Below, in pieces: positions 37,594-46,523 of a stretch of 64,000 bases of DNA. The number at the start of each line of letters is the position of its first letter. The stretch's first letter is position 1. The stretch is from Calditrichota bacterium. Its GTDB lineage: Bacteria; Zhuqueibacterota; Zhuqueibacteria; Zhuqueibacterales; Geothermadaptataceae. A program made the position numbers and the translations under genes. The stretch covers positions 372,001 to 436,000 of the forward strand of contig QQUE01000012.1 of assembly GCA_008501765.1 (NCBI GenBank), in the 5' to 3' direction. The notes beneath the pieces are model-generated. The model was not told the DNA's origin. It was given only the letters and a program-made list of their open reading frames with translations, and made no database searches.

Positions 37594-38670
37594 ATGCAAA
37601 AATTGCAAACCGAATCTGATCAGAATCCGGAAAACACCTGGGGGGTTGAGACGATGGATTCCTGGAAATGCTTTCGTCTGGTACGTGAATTGTACCTGAA
37701 ATTAAACCGCCCGGCAAATTCTGCGATGCCGCTTGTGCTTTCATTTCGCCCCTCGGCGGAACGTGCGGCCTTGCACTATTTGCAATGGCTTTCGCGTCTC
37801 GGCCGTTCCGCTTCTGGAATGGCCGTTTTGTTTTATGGCTCCGGTAAAATGCCATTTGTAGGCGATGTGCCTGACATATCCGAACACCGGTTGCTCCTCA
37901 TTCACAAAGCAAGCCGGTTCATCGATATGCAGCACCTGTTGCAGCTTAATGAACAACATGAAAACCTTCGCCTGGTTCTGACTGTTCCGGAGACAGAAAC
38001 GGAAATAATCAAATCGTGGGGTGGTAAATTCTGGTTAGAACAAATACCTGCTTTCGAAGACAGCTATACTGAAAAAAAAGCGGATGAGATAATCGCCCAC
38101 TACCTTGGCCGTTTGGAAGAAGTGCATCCGCAAATCGATTTACTTTTACAAATTATTGCTGAAGCTGGCCGGGCGGATGTACAGCTCCCACTATCCTTTG
38201 TTGCGAAACATGTTCAGCTCGAAAACCGCACATTATTTGCGCAACTGCTTTGCGAACCGATGAGTGCTTTTGTCACATTATTACATGAACACAATCCACG
38301 GTCGGCACAATTGCAATTTCGCGGCCGCTGGTTAGCCGAAGCCCTTTCCATCGCAGGAAAGGAGAACAGAACTGATTTTCCCCATTTAACAGCATTGGTA
38401 CATTATGCCGATCCAAATTTGAATGCTGACCGGCGCTTTTTGCTCAACCTGTTGGTCGCATTGTGGATTGCCTGGAGAGGCAGTGACAGGCTGCACTTTT
38501 TTATGGCTTTGCACAGGGAAAAAATAGCTGTTTGTTACAAAAGTTGGCAGCACGATTTCATCAGAAATTACAACCGGCAAAAAGCCGGCAGCGATCATCC
38601 CTTTCTCATTGATTTTTATCAAAGCTGGCAGGCAGTCACAGCGCCGCAAAATAAAGTACATAATTCCTAA
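37594..38670 (+). CDS. Unrecognised protein, possible degenerate ATPase
   Basis: A 358-aa soluble protein. SAERAALHYLQWLSRLG stands where a P-loop might be, but no GxxxxGK[ST] is present. HRLLLIHKASRFIDMQHLL and ENLRLVLTVPET resemble the Walker B and sensor-1 strands of AAA/STAND ATPases. The C-terminal half is all-helical. It lies 12 bp before the RT gene, so it is probably co-transcribed with RT and perhaps part of the adaptation module. Confidence 0.5.
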   Translation: MQKLQTESDQNPENTWGVETMDSWKCFRLVRELYLKLNRPANSAMPLVLSFRPSAERAALHYLQWLSRLGRSASGMAVLFYGSGKMPFVGDVPDISEHRLLLIHKASRFIDMQHLLQLNEQHENLRLVLTVPETETEIIKSWGGKFWLEQIPAFEDSYTEKKADEIIAHYLGRLEEVHPQIDLLLQIIAEAGRADVQLPLSFVAKHVQLENRTLFAQLLCEPMSAFVTLLHEHNPRSAQLQFRGRWLAEALSIAGKENRTDFPHLTALVHYADPNLNADRRFLLNLLVALWIAWRGSDRLHFFMALHREKIAVCYKSWQHDFIRNYNRQKAGSDHPFLIDFYQSWQAVTAPQNKVHNS

Positions 38671-38682
38671 GCCGGAGTCATC

Positions 38683-39579
38683 ATGTTTGCATCTTCAGTT
38701 TACAAACAATTTTGTTCCGATGAAAACTTGAACAAAGCCTGGCGAGCGATTCGCAGACAAGGCCAGGCAACCGGTGTGGATGGTGTTTCCTTGACATATT
38801 TTGACAGCCGGTCGTTTTTATTACTTAAAGCTTTGCAGGCAGATTTATTAAAATTCAAATACAAACCGCAGCCGGTAAAACGCATCTTTATCAAAAGAAA
38901 AGTCGGTGCCATGCGGCCGTTGGGAATTGCCACCGTGAGAGACCGCATTGTGCAGCGCGCCATGGTGCAAATGCTTTCCCCTCGGTTCGAGCCGCACTTC
39001 GATGATTACAGCCACGCCTACCGCACCGGGCGTTCGCCACAAAGCGCGTTAGCGCAGGCGCGGGATCATGCTTTAGGGTCACGGCCCTGGTTAGTGAAAC
39101 TCGATCTTGAAGATTGTTTCGGCACCATTCCCCATCGGCCGCTCCAGCGTATTGTACAAAAACGCATGCATGATTCGGCCATTCGTCGCCTGCTGAAAAA
39201 ATTTCTTGAAGTGGAGGTAATCACCGAATCCAATAGCGGTTTGCGCCAGATGGAAAAACAAAAAGGATTGCTGCAGGGCAGCCCGCTCTCCCCTTTGCTG
39301 GCCAATATTTATCTCGATCTGTTCGACAAAGCCGCCCGAGAACGCGAGCTGCGTTTCGTGCGCTACGCGGATGACATTGCTATTTTCGAAACCACACGAC
39401 AAAGCGCAGAGCAGGCAATGGACATGTCGTTACAAATTCTGGAGAAATTAGGATTGCAGCCAAACCGCAACAAAACGCGCTTGCTCAATCTGGTGAAAGG
39501 CTGCACTTATCTTGGCGAGTGGCTGGCATTGGAAAAAAGCAACAATGGGCATTGGAAAATCGCAAATAAGCGATGAGAT
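38683..39579 (+). CDS. Reverse transcriptase, CRISPR-associated, apparently missing its thumb
   Basis: A 297-aa RT of the group II intron/CRISPR type. Motifs in order: GVDGVS, MRPLGIATVRDRIVQRAMVQML, catalytic strand WLVKLDLEDCFGTIPH, QGSPLSPLLANIYLDLF, YADD at about residue 228, and GCTYLGEWL. The reading frame ends about 15 residues after this last motif, and its final codons and TGA stop (cga tga) are the first bases of the palindromic repeat block. The usual thumb region is therefore absent. It precedes cas1 in the order found in RT-Cas1 fusions; acquisition from RNA is plausible. Confidence 0.85.
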
Positions 39580-41137
39580 CGCTGCTTCTGCGATGTTATC
39601 GCTCCAGCATCGCCAAGTTTGCATATTGGTCTAATTTTTATTGATTCCATCGCTTTGAGCGATTGAATCAAATGGCCACAAGCGATGAGATCGCTGCTTC
39701 TGCGATGTTATCGCTCCAGCATTACCAGGTTTGCATATTGGTGTAATTTTTATTGATTCCATCGCTTGGAGCGATTGAATCAAAGCGCCACAAGCGATGA
39801 GATCGCTGCTTCCGCGATGTTATCGCTCCAGCATTGACTCGTTTGCATGCTGTGTGTAAATTTTATTGATTCCATCGCTTGGAGCGATTGAATCAAAGCG
39901 TCACAGCGATGAGATCGCTGCTTCTGCGATGTTATCGCTCCAGCATTGCCAGGTTTGCATATTGGTGTAAATTTTATTGATTCCATCGCTTTGAGCGATT
40001 GAATCAAAGCGTCACAGCGATGAGATCGCTGCTTCTGCGATGTTATCGCTCCAGCATTGACTCGTTTGCATGCTGTGTGTAAATTTTATTGATTCCATCG
40101 CTTGGAGCGATTGAATCAAAGCGCCACAAGCGATGAGATCGCTGCTTTTGCAATGTTATCGCTCCAGCATTGCCAGGTTTGCATATTGGTGTAATTTTTA
40201 TTGATTCCATCGCTTTGAGCGATTGAATCAAAGCGCCACAAGCGATGAGATCGCTGCTTCTGCGATGTTATCGCTCCAGCATTACCAGGTTTGCATATTG
40301 GTGTAATTTTTATTGATTCCATCGCTTGGAGCGATTGAATCAAAGCGCCACAAGCGATGAGATCGCTGCTTCCGCGATGTTATCGCTCCAGCATTGACTC
40401 GTTTGCATGCTGTGTGTAAATTTTATTGATTCCATCGCTTGGAGCGATTGAATCAAAGCGTCACAGCGATGAGATCGCTGCTTCTGCGATGTTATCGCTC
40501 CAGCATTGCCAGGTTTGCATATTGGTGTAAATTTTATTGATTCCATCGCTTTGAGCGATTGAATCAAAGCGTCACAGCGATGAGATCGCTGCTTCTGCGA
40601 TGTTATCGCTCCAGCATTGACTCGTTTGCATGCTGTGTGTAAATTTTATTGATTCCATCGCTTGGAGCGATTGAATCAAAGCGCCACAAGCGATGAGATC
40701 GCTGCTTTTGCAATGTTATCGCTCCAGCATTGCCAGGTTTGCATATTGGTGTAATTTTTATTGATTCCATCGCTTTGAGCGATTGAATCAAAGCGCCACA
40801 AGCGATGAGATCGCTGCTTTTGCGATGTTATCGCTCCAGCATTGACTCGTTTGCATGCTGTGTGTAAATTTTATTGATTCCATCGCTTGGAGCGATTGAA
40901 TCAAAGCGTTACAAGCGATGAGATCGCTGCTTCTGCGATGTTATCGCTCCAGCATTGACAGATTTGCATATTGGTGTAATTTTTATTGATTCCATCGCTT
41001 GGAGCGATTGAATCAAAGCGCCACAAGCGATGAGATCGCTGCTTTTGCGATGTTATCGCTCCAGCATTACCAGGTTTGCATATTGGTGTAAATTTTATTG
41101 ATTCCATCGCTTGGAGCGATTGAATCAAAGCGTCTTG
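39569..41137. repeat. Tandem array of 14 GCGAT palindromic units (~112 bp each)
   Basis: Units start at 39569, 39681, 39793, 39905, 40016, 40129, 40241, 40353, 40465, 40576, 40689, 40801, 40914 and 41026. Each has three short hairpins: agcgat-gag-atcgct, gcgat-gtt-atcgc and atcgct-ttg/tgg-agcgat. A five-unit block (560 bp) is repeated, 39793-40352 against 40353-40912, giving a higher-order period. Small reading frames in it are by-products of the repeat. A single relative lies at 8650-8731. Confidence 0.95.
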
Positions 41138-41205
41138 CAATATAGTCACTATGTTTTTCCTAACAACCAATTCATCATTTTTTTGGATTAAATTTCGAGC
41201 ATAAT

Positions 41206-42183
41206 ATGACCACACTTTACGTGCGTGAATACGGTACCGGCGTTGGTCTCAACGACGGCCGTATACAAGTGCGCCGCAAAGGCAAAATTTTGCAGGAAAT
41301 TCCCGCCCTGCAACTCAAACGGATTGTCATGATGGTACCGGCGTCAATCACGCAGCAGGCGCTGCATTTTATGATGGACCGTGGAATTGAAATTGCATAT
41401 CTTTCCCAAAATGGAAATTACTATGGAGCATTTACCCGTGGTGACGGCAATCATGTTTTGTACCGTATGGCTCAGTTCAAAAAACACGGCGATACCCGAT
41501 TTCGTTTGCAGCTCTCCAAGCGTTTTATCGAGGGTAAAATTGCCAATATGCTGCTGATATGGAAGCGGCAAAAGCGCCACAATAACAATGGCAAGCAGCT
41601 CAAACAATTGCATGAAATCCAGCAGCGGCTGCAGTCGGCAAAAACGCTGGACATCCTGCGCGGCCATGAGGGTGCAGCCTCCGTTATTCATTTTCACCTT
41701 TTACGTACGGCATTGCAAGGAGATTGGTATTTCAAGCAGCGCATTCGCCGCCCACCACCGGATCCGGTTAACGCCATGCTCAGTTTGGGTTACACCCTTC
41801 TCTATTCACGCATGAGCAGCACCATTCAACTGCACGGTCTCGATCCATATCTCGGTTTCTTTCACGAAATAAAACGCGGCCATGCCGCCCTGGCTTCGGA
41901 TATGATTGAAGAATGGCGCGTGCCTGCTGTAGATGCCCTGGTTTTGCGTTTGGTTAATACCCATCAGCTTAAACCTGCGGATTTTCGTAAGGATAAAAAG
42001 GGGTACACGATGAGCAAACCCGCACTGGAAAAATTTGCTACTGCGTTCGAAGCCCGGCTGCAAAAACTTGGTAGCACACCCAACGAATCCACAGATCCAG
42101 TCGCTGGTATGGCAGGCCAGGTGCGGCAATTACAGCGTGTGCTTCTCAACAAGCAAAAAAAATATACGGCTATTTCGGGCTAA
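41206..42183 (+). CDS. cas1: Cas1 integrase
   Basis: A 325-aa Cas1. The N-terminal beta domain begins TTLYVREYGTGVGLNDGRI. The helical catalytic domain has GHEGAA (Glu near residue 155), LGFFHEIKRG (His near 219) and LASDMIEEWR (Asp near 232), the three metal ligands. It lies 69 bp after the palindromic array and 39 bp before cas2. It integrates new spacers at the leader-repeat junction. Confidence 0.96.
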   Translation: MTTLYVREYGTGVGLNDGRIQVRRKGKILQEIPALQLKRIVMMVPASITQQALHFMMDRGIEIAYLSQNGNYYGAFTRGDGNHVLYRMAQFKKHGDTRFRLQLSKRFIEGKIANMLLIWKRQKRHNNNGKQLKQLHEIQQRLQSAKTLDILRGHEGAASVIHFHLLRTALQGDWYFKQRIRRPPPDPVNAMLSLGYTLLYSRMSSTIQLHGLDPYLGFFHEIKRGHAALASDMIEEWRVPAVDALVLRLVNTHQLKPADFRKDKKGYTMSKPALEKFATAFEARLQKLGSTPNESTDPVAGMAGQVRQLQRVLLNKQKKYTAISG

Positions 42184-42222
42184 CTTTTTACAGTTTTCCG
42201 ATGGATCGTTTATCAGAGTAAG

Positions 42223-42525
42223 ATGGCTAATAATATAAAAACCAATAAAACTTTTCTCGTTGTGGCCTACGATATCTGCAATGACAAACGCTTGCGAAGG
42301 CTGCATAAACAGCTTAAAAAGTACGGCATTGCCGTGCAGTACTCGATCTTTGAAACCATACTTTCCAGAACCGAGCTGGCGGCAATGAAAAAAGATATTC
42401 GCAAGATTATCAAACCTAAAAAAGGCGACCGCGTGCGTTATTATTTCCTGTGTGAAACGTGCCGCCAACGCATCGAATCAACCGACGGAATGATTGTCAG
42501 CGAAAAACCAGCCGTCTTTGTTTGA
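42223..42525 (+). CDS. cas2: Cas2
   Basis: A 100-aa Cas2. VVAYDICNDKRLRRLHKQLKKYGIAVQYSIFE is the ferredoxin-fold signature with the conserved Asp on strand 1. It completes the Cas1-Cas2 integrase. The next gene begins 63 bp downstream on the same strand. Confidence 0.93.
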   Translation: MANNIKTNKTFLVVAYDICNDKRLRRLHKQLKKYGIAVQYSIFETILSRTELAAMKKDIRKIIKPKKGDRVRYYFLCETCRQRIESTDGMIVSEKPAVFV

Positions 42526-42588
42526 GCGCTTTCATTTCCAACCCATAACTCGAAATACAATTTCTTCCTATCCAAATTGGAGATTCCT

Positions 42589-43638
42589 ATGAATATCCTC
42601 AACCCACATTACCAAAGAATAAAGCTTTGCCTGTGTTTGTTATTTATTTTCACTGCCAATCTTGCAGCACAGGAAAGCGTTGACGTGCCGCAACAACTGC
42701 AGGATGATGTCCGGGAAGTTTATCTCACTTTTGATTCATTGAAATCTTTAAGCAAAGATATTCGCACCCAGACACAGGGCCTGTTAAAAGAAGTGCAGCG
42801 GTTACAGCGCCAACTCGCTTTACAGAAAAAAGGGTCGCGCAATTACAAGGTTTACCGCCGCCAATACGAAGTCAAACTTGCAGAATATCTCGCTTACAAA
42901 CATGACACATTGCAGGATATGCAAGAACTGCGCTTAAAAACCATCGATGCACTCGAACGAATTCTTGCCAGCCTGAATCAACAGGATGGCGGTGAAACCC
43001 GGGCCTTGCAGGAAAAAATCAACAAACAGCTGCGGCAGAACGAGGAACGTATCGTGCAAGTCAAGCTGGAAATGCTGGAATTGCTGAACGAGCTCGACGA
43101 CAAAGAATTAGGGGAAACAGAGCGCTCGGATATTACACGGAAATATTATCAATTGCAAAACAACCGGCTGGCGCTTTATCAACAGCACAAAACGCGCTTT
43201 TCACAATTGCTAACGGTGGCCTCCAGCGATAACAGCCACCTGCCTTTGATGCGAAAATCGCTGGTGGGCATTCATGAAACCCTGCGCTATGGTTTCGACT
43301 GGATTGAAATAGAAAAAGCATATATCGAACTTTATGCCGGCCATCGGCAGCAGTGGCTGAAAACAGATCAGAAACTCACCGAAGTGAGCGGCTTGATGGA
43401 GCAATTTGGTGAATTAATTGAAGCCATAAACGGTAGCAGCAGTCTCCTGCGCGATGTGGAACAATTTGACAAGCAAGTGACAGCTGACGACGATAGCCAG
43501 GTTTTTCTGCCCACCTTGCCGGAATTGCAGTGGCCGGGGCGTCCTGAACAAGTGACGCATTCACAACCACTAAGTCCGGCAATGATCGATTCCTTAAAAC
43601 ACGCCATCGAAAGCGAATTACAAGCTGAGAAAAATTAA
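42589..43638 (+). CDS. Exported coiled-coil protein next to cas2
   Basis: A 349-aa protein. From ATG 42589 it has a signal sequence (IKLCLCLLFIFTANLAAQ-ES) followed by ~300 residues of nearly continuous charged heptad-type helix (LKEVQRLQRQLALQKK, EKINKQLRQNEERIVQVKLEMLELLNEL). It should be periplasmic, elongated and oligomeric. I do not recognise a family. It leads a five-gene set with ExbB- and ExbD-like proteins. Confidence 0.6.
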   Translation: MNILNPHYQRIKLCLCLLFIFTANLAAQESVDVPQQLQDDVREVYLTFDSLKSLSKDIRTQTQGLLKEVQRLQRQLALQKKGSRNYKVYRRQYEVKLAEYLAYKHDTLQDMQELRLKTIDALERILASLNQQDGGETRALQEKINKQLRQNEERIVQVKLEMLELLNELDDKELGETERSDITRKYYQLQNNRLALYQQHKTRFSQLLTVASSDNSHLPLMRKSLVGIHETLRYGFDWIEIEKAYIELYAGHRQQWLKTDQKLTEVSGLMEQFGELIEAINGSSSLLRDVEQFDKQVTADDDSQVFLPTLPELQWPGRPEQVTHSQPLSPAMIDSLKHAIESELQAEKN

Positions 43639-43711
43639 AATCGCCACGCCACAATTTAGAATTTTACATTTTTAATCTTACATTTTTAATTAATTCCCCC
43701 GGAGTCAAGTA

Positions 43712-44263
43712 ATGAACTTTTTCACTTCCATAAAATACATCGGACCAGTGTGGCCAGCGATGTTATTCTGCTTCGTTTTTATGGCAGGCACATCGCTTTT
43801 TCTTGCCCTTGCACGAATGCGGGCCTGGCTGGCATCCATAACCTTGAATGAGCACCAGTTTCTCCAGCGTGTATACGATGCCACCGAAATGTTCAGCACC
43901 CTCGCCATTCTCAGCGGCATGATCGGCACCTGTCTCGGATTGCTCGACGCCCTGCCGGTGCTTGGTCAATCATTGAGTGACGGCGGAAATGCCAATTCTT
44001 TTGCTGCCGTACTCAAACCCCTGCGCAATGTCTGGGTGTCAACCGTTGTTGGTTTAGGGCTGGGCGGTATTTGGGGTGAAGTGCTGATGTTTATCCTTAA
44101 ACCGTATACACGCAGCACCACGCTGCCCGTGACACACGAAGAACTGCCGCAACCGGTTGCTGAAATTGATGAAACCGCACTCCCGGAAATTGATGAAGAC
44201 AATGCCGGAGAAAACAATCTGGATGACGACTGGCGCAGCAGAGACACAAGCGGAATGTATTAA
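43712..44263 (+). CDS. ExbB/TolQ/MotA-like membrane channel subunit
   Basis: A 183-aa membrane protein with about three transmembrane helices (~12-32, ~65-88, ~108-130). ATEMFSTLAILSGMIGTCLGLLDALP and LRNVWVSTVVGLGLGGIWGEV match the two core helices of ExbB/TolQ proton-channel proteins. The C-terminal ~45 residues are acidic and disordered. It is shorter than housekeeping TolQ/ExbB. RBS ccggag precedes the start. With the ExbD-like protein downstream it should form an ion-driven motor. Confidence 0.75.
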   Translation: MNFFTSIKYIGPVWPAMLFCFVFMAGTSLFLALARMRAWLASITLNEHQFLQRVYDATEMFSTLAILSGMIGTCLGLLDALPVLGQSLSDGGNANSFAAVLKPLRNVWVSTVVGLGLGGIWGEVLMFILKPYTRSTTLPVTHEELPQPVAEIDETALPEIDEDNAGENNLDDDWRSRDTSGMY

Positions 44264-44390
44264 CGAAAGTTTCAAGGTTATATGAAAATATAAAAAATCA
44301 AACAGGATTGACGAGATAAACAGGACAATTTTATAAGTTATCTTGTCAATCCAGTTGATCCTGTCAAAAAATAACCGAAAAGGACAAACC

Positions 44391-44852
44391 ATGAAAGTAT
44401 TCAAATACCTGGTTGCGCTGGCAGACATTTCGGTGGGTTTTCTCGGGCTCTTCTTTATCATTTTTGCTGTCACGCGCCCGGTCACTCCCGAAGTGATGCA
44501 GCAAAACCGTGCGCTCGATAAAAAAGTGCGCGAATTGCAAAACCATCTGCAAAGTCTGCAAAATATCGAACTCAGCCGCACCGGCAGTGGCACAATTTTA
44601 CAACGGAAAAACGCGGCCGAAATCATTATTTTGACCAATGGCAATATCAACGTAAAAGTTGGTTCCCGGAAACAAAATTTAGACAATGCTGCTCAATTTG
44701 CCACTTTCGCGCAAAAACAAAAATGGCCGCAGCATGCCATCCTTTATATCGAGCGCACCGTGCCATTTGCACAAGTGACCGAAGTCATCGATCATTTGCG
44801 CCAAAAAGATCAGAAAATCCAGGTGCAAATTGCCACCTTGCGAAAAAAATAA
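44391..44852 (+). CDS. ExbD/TolR-like motor subunit
   Basis: A 153-aa protein with one N-terminal membrane helix. The segment ADISVGFLGLFFIIFAVTRP matches the ExbD/TolR helix, including the Asp (residue 12) that carries protons in the family. A coiled-coil stretch follows, then a periplasmic domain whose end ILYIERTVPFAQVTEVIDHLRQKDQ fits the ExbD fold. The chosen start ATG 44391 has an aaaagga site. It pairs with the upstream ExbB-like gene. Confidence 0.75.
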   Translation: MKVFKYLVALADISVGFLGLFFIIFAVTRPVTPEVMQQNRALDKKVRELQNHLQSLQNIELSRTGSGTILQRKNAAEIIILTNGNINVKVGSRKQNLDNAAQFATFAQKQKWPQHAILYIERTVPFAQVTEVIDHLRQKDQKIQVQIATLRKK

Positions 44853-44865
44853 TGCACCTAAATTG

Positions 44866-44950
44866 AATAATTCTCGCGCAGAGTCGCAAAGAAAAGATTA
44901 AAAGATATAAAAAGAATAATTCGTTGCGAACGCTGTGACTCTGCGTGGGG
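44866..44950. repeat. Imperfect inverted repeat
   Basis: Arms tcgcgcagagtcgcaaag and cgctgtgactctgcgtgg pair imperfectly around an AT-rich loop just after the ExbD-like gene. It is related in type to the palindromes at 957 and 3738. Confidence 0.5.
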
Positions 44951-44978
44951 TGTTTTTAAAAAAATATGAATAAAGCAG

Positions 44979-45278
44979 TCTGGCTATCCAATTAACTCAG
45001 CAAGCGGTGAATATGCCACCCCTCCGGGGTTCTCCGGTTTTTTTGAGTTCACCGAGTTATAATCATTGCACCCCACCGGGGTTTTGCAGCATAACAAAAC
45101 AGATTAATTTTTTTATCCCGGAGGGATGACATGATTATAACAACTGAAAATCCAAATATTTAAACCCCGGAGGGGTGGCATAGTTTTGTAGACTTTTTGA
45201 AAAGGCTAATTTTTGCAATATAGGTAACATTATATTTTTACAAGAAGTTGAAAATGCTGAGTTAACTGGATAACCAGA
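44979..45278. mobile_element. 300-bp MITE with 24-bp inverted ends and 9-bp target duplication
   Basis: The ends 44979-45002 and 45255-45278 are inverted copies (22 of 24 match; tctggctatcca… type). They are flanked directly by ataaagcag on both sides (44970-44978 and 45279-45287), a 9-bp target-site duplication. A second inverted pair inside (atgccacccctccggggtt near 45012 and aaccccggaggggtggcat near 45163) adds structure. There is no open frame for a transposase. It separates the ExbD-like gene from the next operon gene. Confidence 0.85.
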
Positions 45279-45309
45279 ATAAAGCAGGCTAAAACTAAGG
45301 AGAAATAAT

Positions 45310-45771
45310 ATGCGCTTTATATTCGGACTCTGCCTCGGTATCGTGCTCATGGTGCTGATACTGATGATCGACTGGCAGGAGCAAATATCCAATAGCCCCG
45401 GACTAAAATTCGTACAGGATATTTACAGTTCGGTGATGGATAAAATGTCGCCACAGCAAAATATACCTGTCGTAGAAACACCGCCCGACAGCCTTTATCT
45501 GCCAAACGAAATCCCCATGGACCTGCCCTTTCTCGAAATGGAGGCGGAAAAAGTATTGTCAGATACAGGACAAACCGACGCACCACAAATGCATCGCATC
45601 ATTCAACCGAAAAAGAAAAAACCGGAAACGACGCCGCTTTATTCCAAAGACCTTAACGACACGGAATACCGCAGCCAAAGTCGTGAATTATTACGCCGCA
45701 GCCGCGATCAATATGCACGAATCCTGAAAAACGACAGCACCGGAACAAAACGAAGGAAGAATGAACAATGA
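45310..45771 (+). CDS. Single-pass membrane protein of the motor module
   Basis: A 153-aa protein with one N-terminal helix (FIFGLCLGIVLMVLILMI) and a soluble part that is Pro/Glu-rich, then basic (PKKKKPETT, RSQSRELLRRSRDQYARIL). RBS aaggag precedes ATG 45310. No family recognised. It overlaps the next gene by 4 bp, so the two are translationally coupled. Confidence 0.6.
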   Translation: MRFIFGLCLGIVLMVLILMIDWQEQISNSPGLKFVQDIYSSVMDKMSPQQNIPVVETPPDSLYLPNEIPMDLPFLEMEAEKVLSDTGQTDAPQMHRIIQPKKKKPETTPLYSKDLNDTEYRSQSRELLRRSRDQYARILKNDSTGTKRRKNEQ

Positions 45772-46523
45772 CCCCTCTGACACTGCAGCGGTTATGGAAA
45801 ACCAGTGTGGGCCTCATCTTATTTTCGCTTATTTTTTTCTACCTTGGCATGCCGCTATTCAAAGATAACGCTATCGATCCAATGCCGACCGCAACCAATA
45901 AACCAACCCTGCAAACGCCCAAACCGCAGGATGTAAAAAATCAACCCAGCTATACTTACATTGGTGAATCGCAATCAACAATGGTCGATGAAAATCAGAA
46001 AAATGGGACTGGCTCCAAACATCCTGCCCCGGCAGCTCCTTTGCGCGTATCGGAGAATAAAACAAAAAAAGGCCAGGTGCCCGATCTTTTTATCGATCTC
46101 GGTAGCCACAGTCTATCGGAAATCATTGCCCATCATGGTTTTCTTCCAGCCATAAAATCGCCGACACGTGTTCTTGGCAAAATCGAAAATAATCGCTTTA
46201 AACCGCTTACCGCCCAAGAACTGAAGCGCTTTGCCCGTCGTGGCCGGAATGGCCAGGCATTTCCAGCAGCACGACGCTGGCTGCAGCGTATCGCTGCGGA
46301 ATTCAATATTCCGGAAAACGAACTGCAACTCATTCTGCTCGTTCCCCATGAAACAGAAGTCCGTTTTTTAACAGCACAGAACCACGCGATGCAAAAAAGT
46401 GGAATCCCGAACCGGGAAATAGCTTCGATGCAAGGCTATTATGATAAAATGTTTGATCTTGAAATCACAGAAATCCAAACCCGTGATGGACGGAAACACC
46501 CGGTTTACAATTCCAGTCAATAA
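45768..46523 (+). CDS. Single-pass membrane protein with periplasmic C-terminal domain
   Basis: A 251-aa protein with one N-terminal helix (SVGLILFSLIFFYLGMPLF), a ~90-residue Pro/Thr/Lys-rich linker (TNKPTLQTPKPQ…), and a ~140-residue folded C-terminus (DLFIDLGSHSLSEIIAHHGFLPAI…AARRWLQRIAAEFNIPENELQLILLVPHETE). The layout of helix, extended linker and terminal domain resembles TonB/TolA in form only. It is the last gene before the leader of array 2. Confidence 0.6.
   Translation: MTPLTLQRLWKTSVGLILFSLIFFYLGMPLFKDNAIDPMPTATNKPTLQTPKPQDVKNQPSYTYIGESQSTMVDENQKNGTGSKHPAPAAPLRVSENKTKKGQVPDLFIDLGSHSLSEIIAHHGFLPAIKSPTRVLGKIENNRFKPLTAQELKRFARRGRNGQAFPAARRWLQRIAAEFNIPENELQLILLVPHETEVRFLTAQNHAMQKSGIPNREIASMQGYYDKMFDLEITEIQTRDGRKHPVYNSSQ

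Noticed and set aside
38683-39579. Retron or diversity-generating retroelement
   Set aside because: No template/variable repeat pair or variable protein is near, no msr-msd-like fold is defined, and the RT motifs fit the group II/CRISPR type. The neighbouring cas1 explains it better.
38683-41137. Group II intron carrying the RT
   Set aside because: The RT lacks maturase and endonuclease regions, and no domain V-like hairpin was seen after it. The sequence there is the tandem palindrome.
39780-41215. Series of 62-104-aa minus-strand frames between RT and cas1
   Set aside because: They follow the 112-bp repeat period, two pairs are identical because of the 560-bp duplication, and there are no ribosome-binding sites or protein features.
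43712-44852. Housekeeping Tol-Pal or Ton energy-transducing operon
   Set aside because: No TolA/TolB/Pal or TonB homologue with recognisable domains is adjacent, the ExbB-like protein is short, and the gene set is bounded by cas2 and a CRISPR leader. Not excluded, but less likely.
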